From a virus, in the IMG/VR virus record IMGVR_UViG_3300042509_002940, positions 1-41,941 of that record: DNA of 41,941 nt. The stretch is one strand, 5' to 3'. This document shows positions 41,361 to 41,941 of the stretch, piece by piece. Position 1 is the stretch's first letter, and the number at the start of each line of letters is the position of its first letter. The position numbers and the translations under genes are program-made. A model generated the notes under the pieces. That model had not been told where the DNA came from and did no database searches. It was given only the letters and a program-made list of their open reading frames with translations.

Positions 41361-41941
41361 TATATCAGAATACTTGGGTGTCACTTTAGATAAAGCTAAA
41401 CAGCGTTTATCTTTAGGGTTTCACCCTAATCACCATATGGTTGCAGAAGATTTTACTTCTACCAATACCAATGTAGATGATCCAAACTCTCTCCTTAATT
41501 GGTATAGAAATACAGATACTTATATCTGGGAGCTTTCTTCATATCACTTAGATGATGGTTTTAACTACAAAGGCATGTGCGAAAGTATTAGTTTAGGACT
41601 AGCTCATTCTGGAAAGAAAGAGATCCTTAGCATTGGTGATGGCATTGGTACACTCAGCTTGAGAATGGCTGAAGAAGGATTGAACACCACTTACCACGAC
41701 TTAGAGGGTAGTAAGACAGCCGGTTTTGCCCAGCATAGATTTAATAAGCGTCCTGATCTAAATATTAAAACTCTATTCACTGATAGCTTTGCGCCAAAAA
41801 TTGGCACAAACAAGTTTGATGGCGTCGTTGCTTTAGATTTTCTAGAGCACGTTGTAAACGTAGACGAATGGGCATTAGCTATTTTTAACTGCTTAAAGAA
41901 AAATGGTGTATTCATTCCTAATAATGCATTTGGCATAGGCG
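41335..41941 (+). CDS. SAM-dependent methyltransferase, 3' truncated
   Basis: Starts at an ATG 26 bases inside the previous gene and runs off the window (202 residues seen). Motif I, ILSIGDGIGTLSLRMAEEG, and FDGVVALDFLEHV (motif IV region) mark a class I methyltransferase of the small-molecule/sugar type (UbiE/COQ5-like). Coupled to the reductase gene, it may methylate a sugar. The N-terminal 90 residues are an unassigned helical domain. Confidence 0.8.
   Translation, partial: MNLETQANDISEYLGVTLDKAKQRLSLGFHPNHHMVAEDFTSTNTNVDDPNSLLNWYRNTDTYIWELSSYHLDDGFNYKGMCESISLGLAHSGKKEILSIGDGIGTLSLRMAEEGLNTTYHDLEGSKTAGFAQHRFNKRPDLNIKTLFTDSFAPKIGTNKFDGVVALDFLEHVVNVDEWALAIFNCLKKNGVFIPNNAFGIG

Noticed and set aside
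1-41941. tRNA genes, CRISPR arrays, integrase and insertion sequences
   Set aside because: I looked for cloverleaf-like sequences, regular short repeats and transposase or integrase motifs and saw none; a tRNA could be missed by eye and a tRNA scan is needed, especially for Arg(CCG).

Overview
The window is a continuous stretch of an AT-rich double-stranded DNA bacteriophage genome (or a prophage of one). Virion genes are followed by nucleotide-metabolism, modification, replication and small-protein genes. Nearly all genes lie on the + strand, are tightly packed and overlap by 1-20 bases (ATGA, TAATG and TTGA junctions). The host is inferred, not shown. A B12-type ribonucleotide reductase, ThyX, a pyrimidine-dimer glycosylase of a type common in Actinobacteria, frequent TTG starts and apparently leaderless promoters fit an AT-rich (perhaps freshwater) actinobacterium.

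Layout. 1-11382: tail/baseplate-type structural genes, a repeat-containing virion protein with a strong ribosome binding site, and a small membrane protein, closed by a promoter/terminator element. 11529-16761: a gene of unknown role, class II ribonucleotide reductase, ThyX, deoxycytidylate deaminase and small genes. 16758-23313: glycosyltransferases, a C5-cytosine DNA methyltransferase, a staphylococcal-type nuclease, a pyrimidine-dimer glycosylase and a deoxyribosyltransferase-like protein. 23300-33272: replication block with endonuclease, DnaB-like helicase, RecB-like proteins, HD hydrolase, archaeo-eukaryotic-type primase, zinc ribbon and a DnaE-type polymerase. 33320-33490: the only convincing minus-strand gene, with a consensus promoter and a palindrome. 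33604-37307: endonuclease, sigma-like factor, RNase H, dNMP kinase. 37353-40109: a membrane coiled-coil protein and a run of very small lysine-rich proteins. 40111-end: small membrane proteins, an RmlD-like reductase and a truncated methyltransferase.

The most unusual observation concerns the codon CGG. Reading by eye I find only five in-frame CGG codons in the whole window. At four of them (4501, 32948, 34462, 38333) the zero frame hits a stop within 1-28 codons, while the rest of the protein continues in the +1 frame from exactly that codon, as if the C is skipped and GGA/GGT (Gly) is read. The four genes encode a tail protein, a RecB-like nuclease, a sigma-like factor and a small basic protein. 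In the nuclease (DYKT-GK motif) and the small basic protein (GVSGFNKPKRTP motif) the +1 product restores a recognisable family motif at the junction. The fifth CGG (20895), in a gene with different arginine codon use, appears to be read normally as Arg. This suggests programmed +1 frameshifting at a rare arginine codon, or a tRNA that reads a four-base codon. Four C insertions in the DNA or assembly remain the alternative.

Other notable points: a 78-bp copy of the methyltransferase 3' end lies between two paralogous glycosyltransferases; two or three promoters place the -10 box only 6-7 bases before ATG; and a short promoter-terminator unit at 11413-11476 could make a small RNA or act as an attenuator.
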